Source: Pseudomonas endophytica (GTDB lineage: Bacteria > Pseudomonadota > Gammaproteobacteria > Pseudomonadales > Pseudomonadaceae). Taken from it: a DNA stretch of 64,000 nucleotides. The notes beneath the pieces were generated by a model that did not search any database, was not told the DNA's origin, and saw only the letters and a list, made by a program, of their open reading frames with translations. This document shows positions 1-7,325 of this stretch, piece by piece. Location of the stretch: the NCBI RefSeq assembly GCF_001411475.1, contig NZ_LLWH01000002.1:1-64000 (forward strand), read 5' to 3'. Both the position numbers and the translations under genes were made by a program. Every line of letters begins with the position of its first letter. Within the stretch, counting starts at the first letter, position 1.

Positions 1-8
1 TTAAAAAC

Positions 9-43
9 AAAAGATCGCAGCCTGCGGCAGCTCCTACAGCTAC
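9..43. repeat. REP-like element, single arm
   Basis: One arm of the REP family that recurs through the window (GATCGCAGCCTGCGGCAGCTCCTAC). It lies just past the stop of the first minus-strand gene. The partner arm, if any, is outside the window. Confidence 0.7.
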
Positions 44-46
44 AGA

Positions 47-469
47 TTATTTCCCCCGCGAATCGGCAGTAGGCGCCAACGGCAAGCGCTCAGGCCGTGA
101 CCAGATCCACAGGTTGCCCAAGGTCATACCCGCAATAGCCAAGAACACCGGCCAGTCGTGGTCAAGTACGTACAGCATTAAGCCAGCACACAACACCATG
201 CTGATGGTGGCGCTGACTTTGGCTTTGCGCTGGATGATTTTGCCGTTGCGCCAGTTAAACAAAATGGGGCCGAATAAACGGTGGTTTTCGAGCCAAGCAC
301 TCAGACGAGGGGAGCTTTTGGTCGCCGCCCACGCCGCGAGCAAAATGAATTCGGTGGTGGGCAAGCCAGGAATCACAATGGCGATCAAGCCAATGCCCAA
401 GCTTACATACGCCAGCACTCCAAACAGGAAGCGAGCGATTTTGGATGAGGATTGCGTTGGGGGTGTCAT
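47..469 (-). CDS. YbaN family (DUF454) inner membrane protein
   Basis: Small membrane protein of 140 residues resembling the YbaN/DUF454 family, whose function is not established. Two hydrophobic stretches are visible: residues about 11-50, containing the family-typical IPGLPTTEF segment, and residues about 90-125. I chose the ATG at 469 because the longer frame to 601 would overlap the end of the heme oxygenase gene and adds an unrelated N-terminus. It lies about 60 bp downstream of the heme oxygenase gene on the same strand, so it may be cotranscribed. That proximity does not prove a role in heme use. Confidence 0.85.
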   Translation of the reverse strand: MTPPTQSSSKIARFLFGVLAYVSLGIGLIAIVIPGLPTTEFILLAAWAATKSSPRLSAWLENHRLFGPILFNWRNGKIIQRKAKVSATISMVLCAGLMLYVLDHDWPVFLAIAGMTLGNLWIWSRPERLPLAPTADSRGK

Positions 470-527
470 AGGCTCAAGGCGCAGAAAAAGTTGCTCGGTC
501 AGCGCTCGCTGACCGAGCAGATCCTGC

Positions 528-1136
528 TTAGGCCAGTTCAGGCTCAGCAGAGTAAGCGTGTTCGAGTAATACGGTAAAACGTTCAAAGGCTGCAACGGCA
601 CCTTTGTCTAAATCGGCTTCTTCTTCAGCGCTCAGTTCCAGGCCGTCGAGGGTTTTAACGAAGCGCTTCCAGCCTTCAGCACGGCCACCGGCCGGTTCGC
701 CGAGGTGGCGAGCGCCGAAGGTTTCGCTCAGTTCCAGCGCTACTGCACGCTTGATCAAGAACGCGGCACCAAGCTTGGAGCCTTCTGAAACAAATATCCA
801 GCCCAGCGCTTCAGCTTTGCTCGGCGCATTGACCGCGCCTGCTACTGGAGCAGGGACTTCAGTGTTCAGGTCAGCGAGGTCTGCTTTGGCTTGTTCTGCA
901 CGGCAGCGCTCAGGCAGGTCAGGCACGATTTGTTTCAAGTCAGCGTCGGTGTACAGCGCTTGAAGCTCCGACTGAAACAGGTATTGAGCGACCACAAAAC
1001 GGGCAAAGTTTTCGCGGGTATCGAAAGGCTTGTGCGCTTTCACCAGCGCGTCGAGCTTTTGATGCGGCTCGTTGGTGATCTGGTTCAGGCGTTGTGAACG
1101 CAAGGCGGGACGCTGTGTGGAATCAGGGGTGGTCAT
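528..1136 (-). CDS. hemO: Biliverdin-producing heme oxygenase (HemO/PigA-like)
   Basis: Cytosolic enzyme that opens heme to biliverdin, CO and iron, letting the cell use imported heme as an iron source. The 202 residues match the length of Pseudomonas HemO/PigA. The proximal heme ligand is visible as His25 in NEPHQKLD, and the distal-helix glycine signature GSKLGA lies at 119-124. The start is supported by an AAGGA about 8 nt before the ATG. The gene follows the TonB-dependent receptor gene on the same strand but is separated from it by a strong hairpin terminator, so it probably has its own promoter. A degenerate Fur-like stretch (GAGAATGAGA, near 1149) lies just upstream and would fit iron control, but it is weak. 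Confidence 0.93.
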   Translation of the reverse strand: MTTPDSTQRPALRSQRLNQITNEPHQKLDALVKAHKPFDTRENFARFVVAQYLFQSELQALYTDADLKQIVPDLPERCRAEQAKADLADLNTEVPAPVAGAVNAPSKAEALGWIFVSEGSKLGAAFLIKRAVALELSETFGARHLGEPAGGRAEGWKRFVKTLDGLELSAEEEADLDKGAVAAFERFTVLLEHAYSAEPELA

Positions 1137-1198
1137 GCCAATATCCTTGAGAATGAGATGCGCTTTGTAACTAGACGATCAAGAAGACGCATCACAGT

Positions 1199-1240
1199 AA
1201 AAATTCCTCACTGCGCAGATTAAAAGACTGCGCAGCGAGG
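1199..1240 (-). terminator. Rho-independent terminator after the heme receptor gene
   Basis: A 13-bp stem with one mismatch (1206-1218 pairing with 1228-1240, core CTGCGCAG), followed on the minus strand by a U-rich run (1199-1205). It ends the receptor transcript before the heme oxygenase gene. Confidence 0.8.
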
Positions 1241-1248
1241 TTTGAGGA

Positions 1249-3846
1249 TCAGATGTCCCAGACCAGATTGACCGCAAAGTTGCGACCCGGAGCGGTCAGA
1301 CGATCCATGTTGGCGGGGTTGAGCACACCGGCTTCACCGACGCTGTCGTAACCGCGAACGTCATCCCAGATCCAGTATTTCTTGTCGGTCAGGTTGTACA
1401 GGCCAGCGTTGACGGTGACGTCGTTGGTGACTTTATAGAACCCTGTAAGGTCGATGACGCCGTAGCCTGGCGACTTGAATTGTTTACTGGTGCCATCGGG
1501 TGCGAAGAAGCTGGTGTCATCCACTTGGTCTTTACGCTTGACCAGCGTCCAACTGACCAAGGCACCGTAGTTTTGCTGCTGATAACCCAGGCCCATGACG
1601 GCGGTCAGCGGGTTTACGCTGTTGATCGGCTCGCCATTGTCTTCGTTTTTGCCGTGGGCATAGGCGATCGAACCACGCGTGTACAGACCTTCTGGTGCGC
1701 CGAAGGCTCCCAGATCCAACTGCCCCTTAACTTCGGCACCTTTGATGGTGGCGCGCTTGATGTTGTTAGCTTGGAAGGTCGTTTCGCTGTAGCCGGGGGT
1801 GATGGCATCTTCGTTGATGAAGTCGCGGTACTTGTTATAGAACACCGCCAAATCGAAGGAGCCTGCCTCAAAATTGCCGCGCAGACCGGTTTCGAAACTT
1901 TTGCTTTTTTCTGGATCTAGATTCGGGTTGGCCGCGACTTTGTAACCGGCTGCCAGGTTTTCAAAAGTGCCATACAACGCTTTGGCAGTCGGTGTACGGA
2001 AGCCCTCGGCGTATTGGCCGTACCAGGTGTATTGCTCGGTCAGCGCGTAAGTCAGACCAAATTTAGGCGACACCCGGTGCCAGGTTTTTTTCTCGTCAGA
2101 GACGTTGGCTCGCTCACCCACTGGAATCGTGTTGAGGAACTCCTGAGTAATGTGCGGCGACAAGCGTGTGTGGTCGTAACGCAGGCTCGGGGTGAAAGTC
2201 CAGTCGTTCCAGCTGATCTGGTCTTGGGCGAACAGGCTGTAGGTGTTGATGGTCGGGTTCGGGAAGTCGCTGGATTTAACCAAGTAGTCTGACGGGCTGT
2301 CAGCGCCGATGGCTGTACAGCCTCTGCCGACTGCCAAACAGGTGCCCGAGCCGCTGCGCGAGCCGGTGACTTTTTGGTTTTTGTAGGTGGCGCCGTAGGT
2401 CAGCAAATGATCGGTTTCACCGATGCTGAACGCCTTGTCCGCTTGGGCGTCGAGTATCCATTGTTTTTCTTGATAGGTGGTGTCACGCGAGCGCATGACA
2501 TTGCGGGTAAACGGGAAATAGTCTTCCAGCGTGGTCTCATCTGTTTTGGCAACTTGATAGTTCAGGCTGGTCTTGATGTGGTCAGCGAAAAGGCTGTTGA
2601 CCGCCATGCTGTTGACCAGGCCGAAGCGTTCACGGCTTACGGTTTCGGTGCCGGTACGCGAGCGGTACATGTTTTGCCCTACACCATTGCCGACGGGGCC
2701 GCCGACGGCGCTCTTCACGTTCACGTCGAGGTGGCCTTTGTACTTCTCGTAAGTGAAGGCCAAGCGGTCATCATCGTTGTAGTTCCAGCCCGCCTTAGCC
2801 AGCACACTGGTGGTTCTCGCGTCTTCCGGGTTGGCGGCGGTGCGTGACAAGCCATTGCCGCCGCGGTTGCCGTAAGACTCGGTGTCGTGACCGTCACGCT
2901 GGCTAAAATGTAGCAAACCGTCGAACTCCCCCGAGCGACCGGCCAAGGTGCCGGACTTCAGCCAGCTGCGATCAGCAGAGCTGTAGCCGGTTTTGAAACG
3001 GGCGCCGACATCTTCGCCCGGCTTGATGATGTCATCCGGGTCAAGGGTGAAGTAGCTGACCGCGCCGCCAATCGCGTTGCTGCCGTACAGCACAGACGCC
3101 GGGCCGCGGAGGATTTCAACGCTCCTGACGATTTCTGGGTCAACGTAGTTACGTTGGGTTTGGGCATAAGGGCCGTTGAAGAAAGAATCCGGGATCTCAA
3201 CGCCATCAATTTGGGTCAGGATCCGGTCGCCGTCGATCCCGCGAATGTTGTAGCCGGAGATGCCGCCGCGCTGGCCCGCGCCGCCGACCGAAACACCGGG
3301 CTCATAACGAACCAGATCTTTAATGGTGTTAACGTTTTCGCGGTCTAGGTCTTGACGGTCATGCACGGTGACAGTGCTGGGTACGGCACTGACATTTTGC
3401 TCGTTACGTGTTGCACTGATGGTCACTTGCTGCAAGGCCAAGGTGCCAGAAGCCGCGCTGCGCCTCTCGAGCACAATGTTGTTGTTGCTGAGTTTGCGGT
3501 AACTCAGGTTGGTCCCCAGGAGCAAGCGATCGAGAGCCTTTTCTGGGGTTAAAGAGCCACGAACGCCTGGCGAGGAAATGTCCTGCGCCAGCTCTGCCGG
3601 CAAGCCGACCTGCCAACCGGTCACGTCGCTAAAGTCATTCAATGCAGCCGCAAGAGGCTGTTGAGCGATCGCAAACTTGTAATTGCCCACGGTGCGATTG
3701 GTTGGCGGCGTATCGGTCGCGGCCATGACGGGGGCCGCTTGAACGCCAGCCAAAAGCATGGCAACGGTCAACAACGACAATGTGCACTGGTGCAAGCCGC
3801 CAGTGCGAGCGTTGGAAGTGGACCGACTGTTGAAACGTGTGGGCAT
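1249..3846 (-). CDS. TonB-dependent heme/hemoglobin-type receptor with STN signalling domain
   Basis: Outer-membrane receptor of 865 residues, probably for heme or a heme protein. In order: a signal peptide ending near VMA, a secretin/TonB short N-terminal (STN) domain at about 45-125 used for signalling to a FecR-type sensor, a plug domain, and a 22-strand-type barrel ending in aromatic LVWDI. The heme-receptor signatures FRTP and NPNL are present, but the stretch between them has no histidine, unlike HasR-type receptors; tyrosines are present. The ATG at 3846 is chosen over an upstream start at 3912 because CGGAG lies 8 nt before it and a normal signal peptide follows. It sits directly behind a sigma factor and anti-sigma pair, as in Has/Hxu systems. 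No hasA hemophore gene is adjacent. Ligand identity is inferred. Confidence 0.9.
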   Translation of the reverse strand: MPTRFNSRSTSNARTGGLHQCTLSLLTVAMLLAGVQAAPVMAATDTPPTNRTVGNYKFAIAQQPLAAALNDFSDVTGWQVGLPAELAQDISSPGVRGSLTPEKALDRLLLGTNLSYRKLSNNNIVLERRSAASGTLALQQVTISATRNEQNVSAVPSTVTVHDRQDLDRENVNTIKDLVRYEPGVSVGGAGQRGGISGYNIRGIDGDRILTQIDGVEIPDSFFNGPYAQTQRNYVDPEIVRSVEILRGPASVLYGSNAIGGAVSYFTLDPDDIIKPGEDVGARFKTGYSSADRSWLKSGTLAGRSGEFDGLLHFSQRDGHDTESYGNRGGNGLSRTAANPEDARTTSVLAKAGWNYNDDDRLAFTYEKYKGHLDVNVKSAVGGPVGNGVGQNMYRSRTGTETVSRERFGLVNSMAVNSLFADHIKTSLNYQVAKTDETTLEDYFPFTRNVMRSRDTTYQEKQWILDAQADKAFSIGETDHLLTYGATYKNQKVTGSRSGSGTCLAVGRGCTAIGADSPSDYLVKSSDFPNPTINTYSLFAQDQISWNDWTFTPSLRYDHTRLSPHITQEFLNTIPVGERANVSDEKKTWHRVSPKFGLTYALTEQYTWYGQYAEGFRTPTAKALYGTFENLAAGYKVAANPNLDPEKSKSFETGLRGNFEAGSFDLAVFYNKYRDFINEDAITPGYSETTFQANNIKRATIKGAEVKGQLDLGAFGAPEGLYTRGSIAYAHGKNEDNGEPINSVNPLTAVMGLGYQQQNYGALVSWTLVKRKDQVDDTSFFAPDGTSKQFKSPGYGVIDLTGFYKVTNDVTVNAGLYNLTDKKYWIWDDVRGYDSVGEAGVLNPANMDRLTAPGRNFAVNLVWDI

Positions 3847-3977
3847 TGATAGCGCTCCGAGGTAACAAGTCTTGTAGTTGCGAAGCTGACTCAAAATGCG
3901 AATCAGTTGCATTGATAAGTACGAGACGAATGACCTTAGGCTATCGAGTAAAAAAAGATTTAATTAATTGAGATTTG

Positions 3978-4946
3978 TTAATTGAGGATGACCAGCGACG
4001 GGTATTCCGAGATCCGGCTTGAGGTGATGTGGGCCAAAGAGCGCACGATGTCCAGTGGTTGATCGAGCCGGTAATTGCCCGTTACGGCCACGTTGGCCAG
4101 TTGTTCGTTCGTGTTGACGATCCAGCCGGGGTAGTAGCGGCGGACTTCATCCAGCACTTTGCTCATCGGACAATTTTCAAACACCAGCCGACCTTGGACC
4201 CAGGCCAGATCAGTCTGTGGGTTGAGCTTAGTAGGGCGGCTAAAGCCGTTAGGACCAATGCTGACGCTGTTGCCCGCCGATAAACGCATTTGCGTACCGG
4301 CACTGGCAACGCGTAAATCAACATCGCCGCGTTGCACCCGTACTTGCGCTTCGCCGTTCAGGTAACTCACGGCGAACGCGGTGTCGCGCACGCTGACGCG
4401 CACCGGGCCCGCTTCTACAATCAGTGGTAACTCAAGGTTGGCCGGGATTTCAAAAAACGCTTCGCCCTGTAACAGTCGGGCGCTGGGTTGGGCATTCACG
4501 ACTTTGCTGGAAAATGCCGAGTTGGTATTGAGCAGCACCTTGGAGCCGTCTTCGAGTTGCAGACGTTGGCGTTCGCCCACCACGGTCAGGTGATCAGCTT
4601 GCAGGCGTAACGGCACGTTACTGTAACTGCCGACCGTCAACACCAACACCGCCGCAGTGGCAAGGTGCTTCCAATGTCGGCTGATGCGCCGCCATGCACT
4701 GGGTTTGCGCCGTGTTTGCAAGGTTTGGGCGGCTTCCAGCACCGGTTGCCCGTTCCAAATAGCGCTGGCCTTGGCAAATGCTTGGGCATGCGCAGGGTCG
4801 GCATTGAGCCAGTCGTTAAAAGCGCTTTGCTGTTCGTTGCTCGCACACTCAAGGGTGATCAGCCAGTCCAGTGCCTGATCCATGATGCTGTTTTGCAGCA
4901 CCTCATGCGCCGGGTCAGGGGCAGCAGGTGTGTGAGTGTCCGTCAC
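3978..4946 (-). CDS. FecR-family transmembrane sensor / anti-sigma factor
   Basis: Inner-membrane regulator of 322 residues that senses the occupied TonB receptor and controls the partner ECF sigma factor. It has an N-terminal DUF4880 segment (about 20-70, DWLITLE...FNDWL), a single membrane segment near residues 90-110 (ATAAVLVLTVGS), a periplasmic FecR domain at about 120-215, and a C-terminal STN-like part. I prefer the GTG at 4946 because AAGGA lies 5-6 nt before it; a TTG 24 bases further upstream has no such site. It lies between the sigma factor gene and the receptor gene, the standard order for this signalling type. Confidence 0.92.
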   Translation of the reverse strand: MTDTHTPAAPDPAHEVLQNSIMDQALDWLITLECASNEQQSAFNDWLNADPAHAQAFAKASAIWNGQPVLEAAQTLQTRRKPSAWRRISRHWKHLATAAVLVLTVGSYSNVPLRLQADHLTVVGERQRLQLEDGSKVLLNTNSAFSSKVVNAQPSARLLQGEAFFEIPANLELPLIVEAGPVRVSVRDTAFAVSYLNGEAQVRVQRGDVDLRVASAGTQMRLSAGNSVSIGPNGFSRPTKLNPQTDLAWVQGRLVFENCPMSKVLDEVRRYYPGWIVNTNEQLANVAVTGNYRLDQPLDIVRSLAHITSSRISEYPSLVILN

Positions 4947-4998
4947 AGATGTTCCTTGGCAGTTTCGCAAGCGTTCGAGTGGGCGTTCAAAGGCAAGG

Positions 4999-5517
4999 TT
5001 AAGGCCGATTCACCCTGTCGGCTACCCCGATACAGATTGCCATGATCAATTTGAGTTCCTTTTGGACGGTACTCAATGAGACATCAAGCTCTTCGGCGAT
5101 TTCTTGATAACTGCAACCATGCAACCGGCTGAGGATGAAAATCCGTTGCTGGCGTGCGCTTAGCTGGCTCAGGCTCACACTCAAACGCTCCAGTAATTGC
5201 GCAGCTTGATGGGCTTCTTCCGGCGTGCTGTGAGTAGAGGCAACCCCCTCAATGACTTCCACCGGCACATCTTCAACCACCGTTCGCGCTTGAATACGTC
5301 GCGCGCGCAGATGATCAAGCGCCAGATTGCGCGCGGTCTGATAGACAAAGGGTTCCAGATGCTCGACTGAGCGCTCGCTCAAGGCGCGGGTTACCCGCAA
5401 GTAAGTCTCTTGCAGCAAGTCTTCGGCGGTGCTGTGGTTATTCACCATCCGCTGTAACGTGCGCAGCAAGGTCACCCGCTGAGTAAGGAAGACTTGATTG
5501 AACTGGGACTGACTCAC
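4999..5517 (-). CDS. FecI-type ECF RNA polymerase sigma factor
   Basis: Extracytoplasmic-function sigma factor of 172 residues expected to drive the downstream TonB receptor gene when the FecR-like protein signals. Region 2 is visible at about 10-75 (AEDLLQETYLRVTRAL) and region 4 at about 110-160 (LSARQQRIFILSRLHGCSYQEIAEELDVS). The start is a GTG at 5517; an in-frame stop lies just upstream, so no longer form is possible. A Fur box sits 26 bases upstream, so expression should rise in iron limitation. Together with the next two genes it forms a HxuI/HasI-like cell-surface signalling unit. Confidence 0.92.
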   Translation of the reverse strand: MSQSQFNQVFLTQRVTLLRTLQRMVNNHSTAEDLLQETYLRVTRALSERSVEHLEPFVYQTARNLALDHLRARRIQARTVVEDVPVEVIEGVASTHSTPEEAHQAAQLLERLSVSLSQLSARQQRIFILSRLHGCSYQEIAEELDVSLSTVQKELKLIMAICIGVADRVNRP

Positions 5518-5542
5518 AGCGCTATCCGACCAATTTTGAGCG

Positions 5543-5561
5543 AATGATAATGCTTATCATC
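5543..5561. promoter_or_regulatory. Fur box upstream of the ECF sigma gene
   Basis: AATGATAATGCTTATCATC contains the perfect inverted repeat TGATAA-TGC-TTATCA (5545-5559) and closely resembles the Fur consensus. Its position directly before the sigma factor start implies Fe-Fur repression of the heme signalling genes. Confidence 0.8.
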
Positions 5562-5628
5562 TGTGCGATTGGTCAAGTGATGTTTTGGATTTGTTTGGGG
5601 GCGCCTAAGATCAAGCGCTAAACAACCC

Positions 5629-5706
5629 TGTAGGAGCTGTCGAGGCACGAAGGCTGCGATCTTTTGTTTTTAAGATCAAAAGATCGCAGCCTTAGACAAC
5701 GCCTAC
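5629..5706. repeat. REP element, paired arms
   Basis: Inverted pair of the local REP family: a left arm starting TGTAGGAGCTG and a right arm AAGATCGCAGCC, with a central perfect GATCTTTTG/CAAAAGATC stem. It lies between mgsA and the ECF sigma promoter. Confidence 0.8.
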
Positions 5707-5756
5707 CTTTTATTTGTGTGCATGTTCATTGCTGCGGTGCACGCCGCGATAGGTCG

Positions 5757-6236
5757 TTAGACACGCCCTTTTAAATACGCGTTGTAATCCGGAATGCGGT
5801 GTTGGTGTGGCTGGTTCATGAGTGGGCTGCTAAGCAGGTAGTCCGCCGTACACTCATTGCTCGCGACGGGAATGTTCCAGACCGCTGCCACGCGCAATAG
5901 CGCTTTAATGTCTGGGTCGTGGGGCTGCGGCTCGAACGGGTCCCAAAAAAACACCAGCATGTCGATTTTCTGTTCAGCAATGTGTGCTCCCACCTGCTGG
6001 TCACCGCCCAGTGGACCACTGATCATGCTTTCAATCGGTAACTCTAGGCGTTTGCTTAATAGCTGGCCGGTAGTGCCGGTTGCGCAAAGATTATGCTGGC
6101 TGAGCGCGGCTTTGTGGCGTTCGGCCCAGTCGAGCAAAAAACCTTTGCAGTGATCATGGGCGACCAAGGCGATGCGCTTGCGCGCCGCCAAGGTCGACGT
6201 GGTGCAGCTTGCCGCTGACCTTGGTGTGATTAGCAT
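5757..6236 (-). CDS. mgsA: Methylglyoxal synthase, 5'-truncated and joined to gap
   Basis: From [16 protein letters not shown] onward this is a methylglyoxal synthase, which turns dihydroxyacetone phosphate into methylglyoxal and phosphate. The catalytic-site motifs [15 protein letters not shown] and [13 protein letters not shown] are all intact, and the C-terminus is normal. The N-terminal start is missing: homologues begin about 8-15 residues before ALVAHDH with their own ATG, but here the upstream DNA is the inside of gap in another frame. The only nearby in-frame starts are an ATG at 6236, inside gap and without a visible ribosome binding site, giving 159 residues with about 14 foreign residues, and a TTG at 6191. 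Expression is therefore doubtful although the catalytic core is preserved. Confidence 0.75.
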   Translation of the reverse strand: MLITPRSAASCTTSTLAARKRIALVAHDHCKGFLLDWAERHKAALSQHNLCATGTTGQLLSKRLELPIESMISGPLGGDQQVGAHIAEQKIDMLVFFWDPFEPQPHDPDIKALLRVAAVWNIPVASNECTADYLLSSPLMNQPHQHRIPDYNAYLKGRV

Positions 6237-7119
6237 CGAAGATCGACGACAACGGGTTGTGATTAAAGTCACTGGAAACCAGCGGCAGGCTGTTGTAGCC
6301 CAACACTTTGGAGTGCTGGCTGGCTTCTTTGAAAGCGGCGTTGACCTCGGCGGCAGTGACTTCACGGGTCAGTTCAACGGTCAGATCGACCAGCGATACG
6401 TTGATCACCGGAACGCGTACCGACATACCGGTCAACTTGCCAGCCAACTCGGGCAACACCAGACCCACGGCTTCGGCGGCACCGGTTTTGCTTGGGATCA
6501 TGTTGTGCGTGGCCGAACGCGCACGGTAAGGGTCGGAGTGATAAACGTCGGTTAGATTCTGGTCGTTGGTGTAAGCGTGAATGGTGGTCATCAGGCCGTT
6601 GGCAATGCCGAACTCACGGTTAAGAATTTGCGCGACAGGTGCCAAGCAGTTGGTGGTGCACGACGCGTTGGAAATAATTTGATGCGATTGACGCAGAATG
6701 TCGTGGTTAACGCCATAGACCACAGTCGCATCGGCATTTTTACCTGGCGCCGAGATAATCACCTTGCGTGCGCCAGCGGTGATGTGAGCCTCGGCTTTGC
6801 TGCGCTCGGTGAAAAAACCGGTGCACTCAAATACCACGTCAATGTTGAGCGCGGCCCAAGGGAGTTCAGCTGGGTTGCGGATGGCCGTGACTGAAATGTG
6901 GTCACCATTGACGGTCAAACTTTCTGCATCATGCTCAACGGTCGCATCGAATGTGCCGTGCACGGTGTCGTATTTGAGCAAGTGCGCATTGATGGCACTG
7001 TCACCCAGGTCGTTAATAGCGACGATCTGTAAGTCCTGCCGGTAGCCTTGGGTATACAGTGCTCGCAGGACGTTACGGCCGATACGGCCAAAACCATTGA
7101 TTGCGATTCGTAGTGTCAT
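6154..7119 (-). CDS. gap: Type I glyceraldehyde-3-phosphate dehydrogenase, 3'-truncated
   Basis: Glycolytic/Entner-Doudoroff GAPDH (gap-1 position beside edd), oxidising glyceraldehyde-3-P with NAD. The N-terminal NAD motif NGFGRIGR (residues 8-15) and the active-site ASCTTNC around Cys154 are intact. The protein follows the family up to KVSGKL at about residue 305, then switches to 16 unrelated residues (ending AHRLGRP) and stops. The family normally continues for about 30 residues including the W-Y-DNEWG segment that contacts the cofactor. The foreign tail is mgsA sequence read in another frame, so this is a deletion chimera and the enzyme is probably inactive. The ATG at 7119 is preferred, with AGGTG upstream. 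HexR sites lie in the divergent region toward edd. Confidence 0.85.
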   Translation of the reverse strand: MTLRIAINGFGRIGRNVLRALYTQGYRQDLQIVAINDLGDSAINAHLLKYDTVHGTFDATVEHDAESLTVNGDHISVTAIRNPAELPWAALNIDVVFECTGFFTERSKAEAHITAGARKVIISAPGKNADATVVYGVNHDILRQSHQIISNASCTTNCLAPVAQILNREFGIANGLMTTIHAYTNDQNLTDVYHSDPYRARSATHNMIPSKTGAAEAVGLVLPELAGKLTGMSVRVPVINVSLVDLTVELTREVTAAEVNAAFKEASQHSKVLGYNSLPLVSSDFNHNPLSSIFDANHTKVSGKLHHVDLGGAQAHRLGRP

Positions 7120-7142
7120 TGAAAGCACCTGTCATCAATTTG

Positions 7143-7157
7143 TTGTTGGAATTACAA
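7143..7157. promoter_or_regulatory. HexR operator, gap-proximal
   Basis: TTGT-N7-ACAA, the palindrome known to be bound by HexR in Pseudomonas. It lies 24 bp upstream of the gap start, in the gap/edd divergent region. Confidence 0.75.
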
Positions 7158-7204
7158 GATTATTCTCATAAAAATAGAAAACAAGCCATTTAAGTGGCAA
7201 TATT

Positions 7205-7219
7205 TTGTTTTATCTACAA
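7205..7219. promoter_or_regulatory. HexR operator, edd-proximal
   Basis: A second exact TTGT-N7-ACAA site, about 62 bp from the first and about 107 bp before edd. Two sites suggest separate control of the gap and edd promoters. Confidence 0.75.
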
Positions 7220-7325
7220 CGAGTGACCTGAATCAACGGGTCCGAAGGGCTGGGGCGCACGTGCGAACCCTAGTCAGCATAGGACACACACAGGTCGCCA
7301 CATCCGTTAGCCTGGAGTTCAACAC

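Noticed and set aside
1149-1167. Fur box before heme oxygenase
   Set aside because: Only about half of the consensus positions match; mentioned in the gene entry but not listed as a site.
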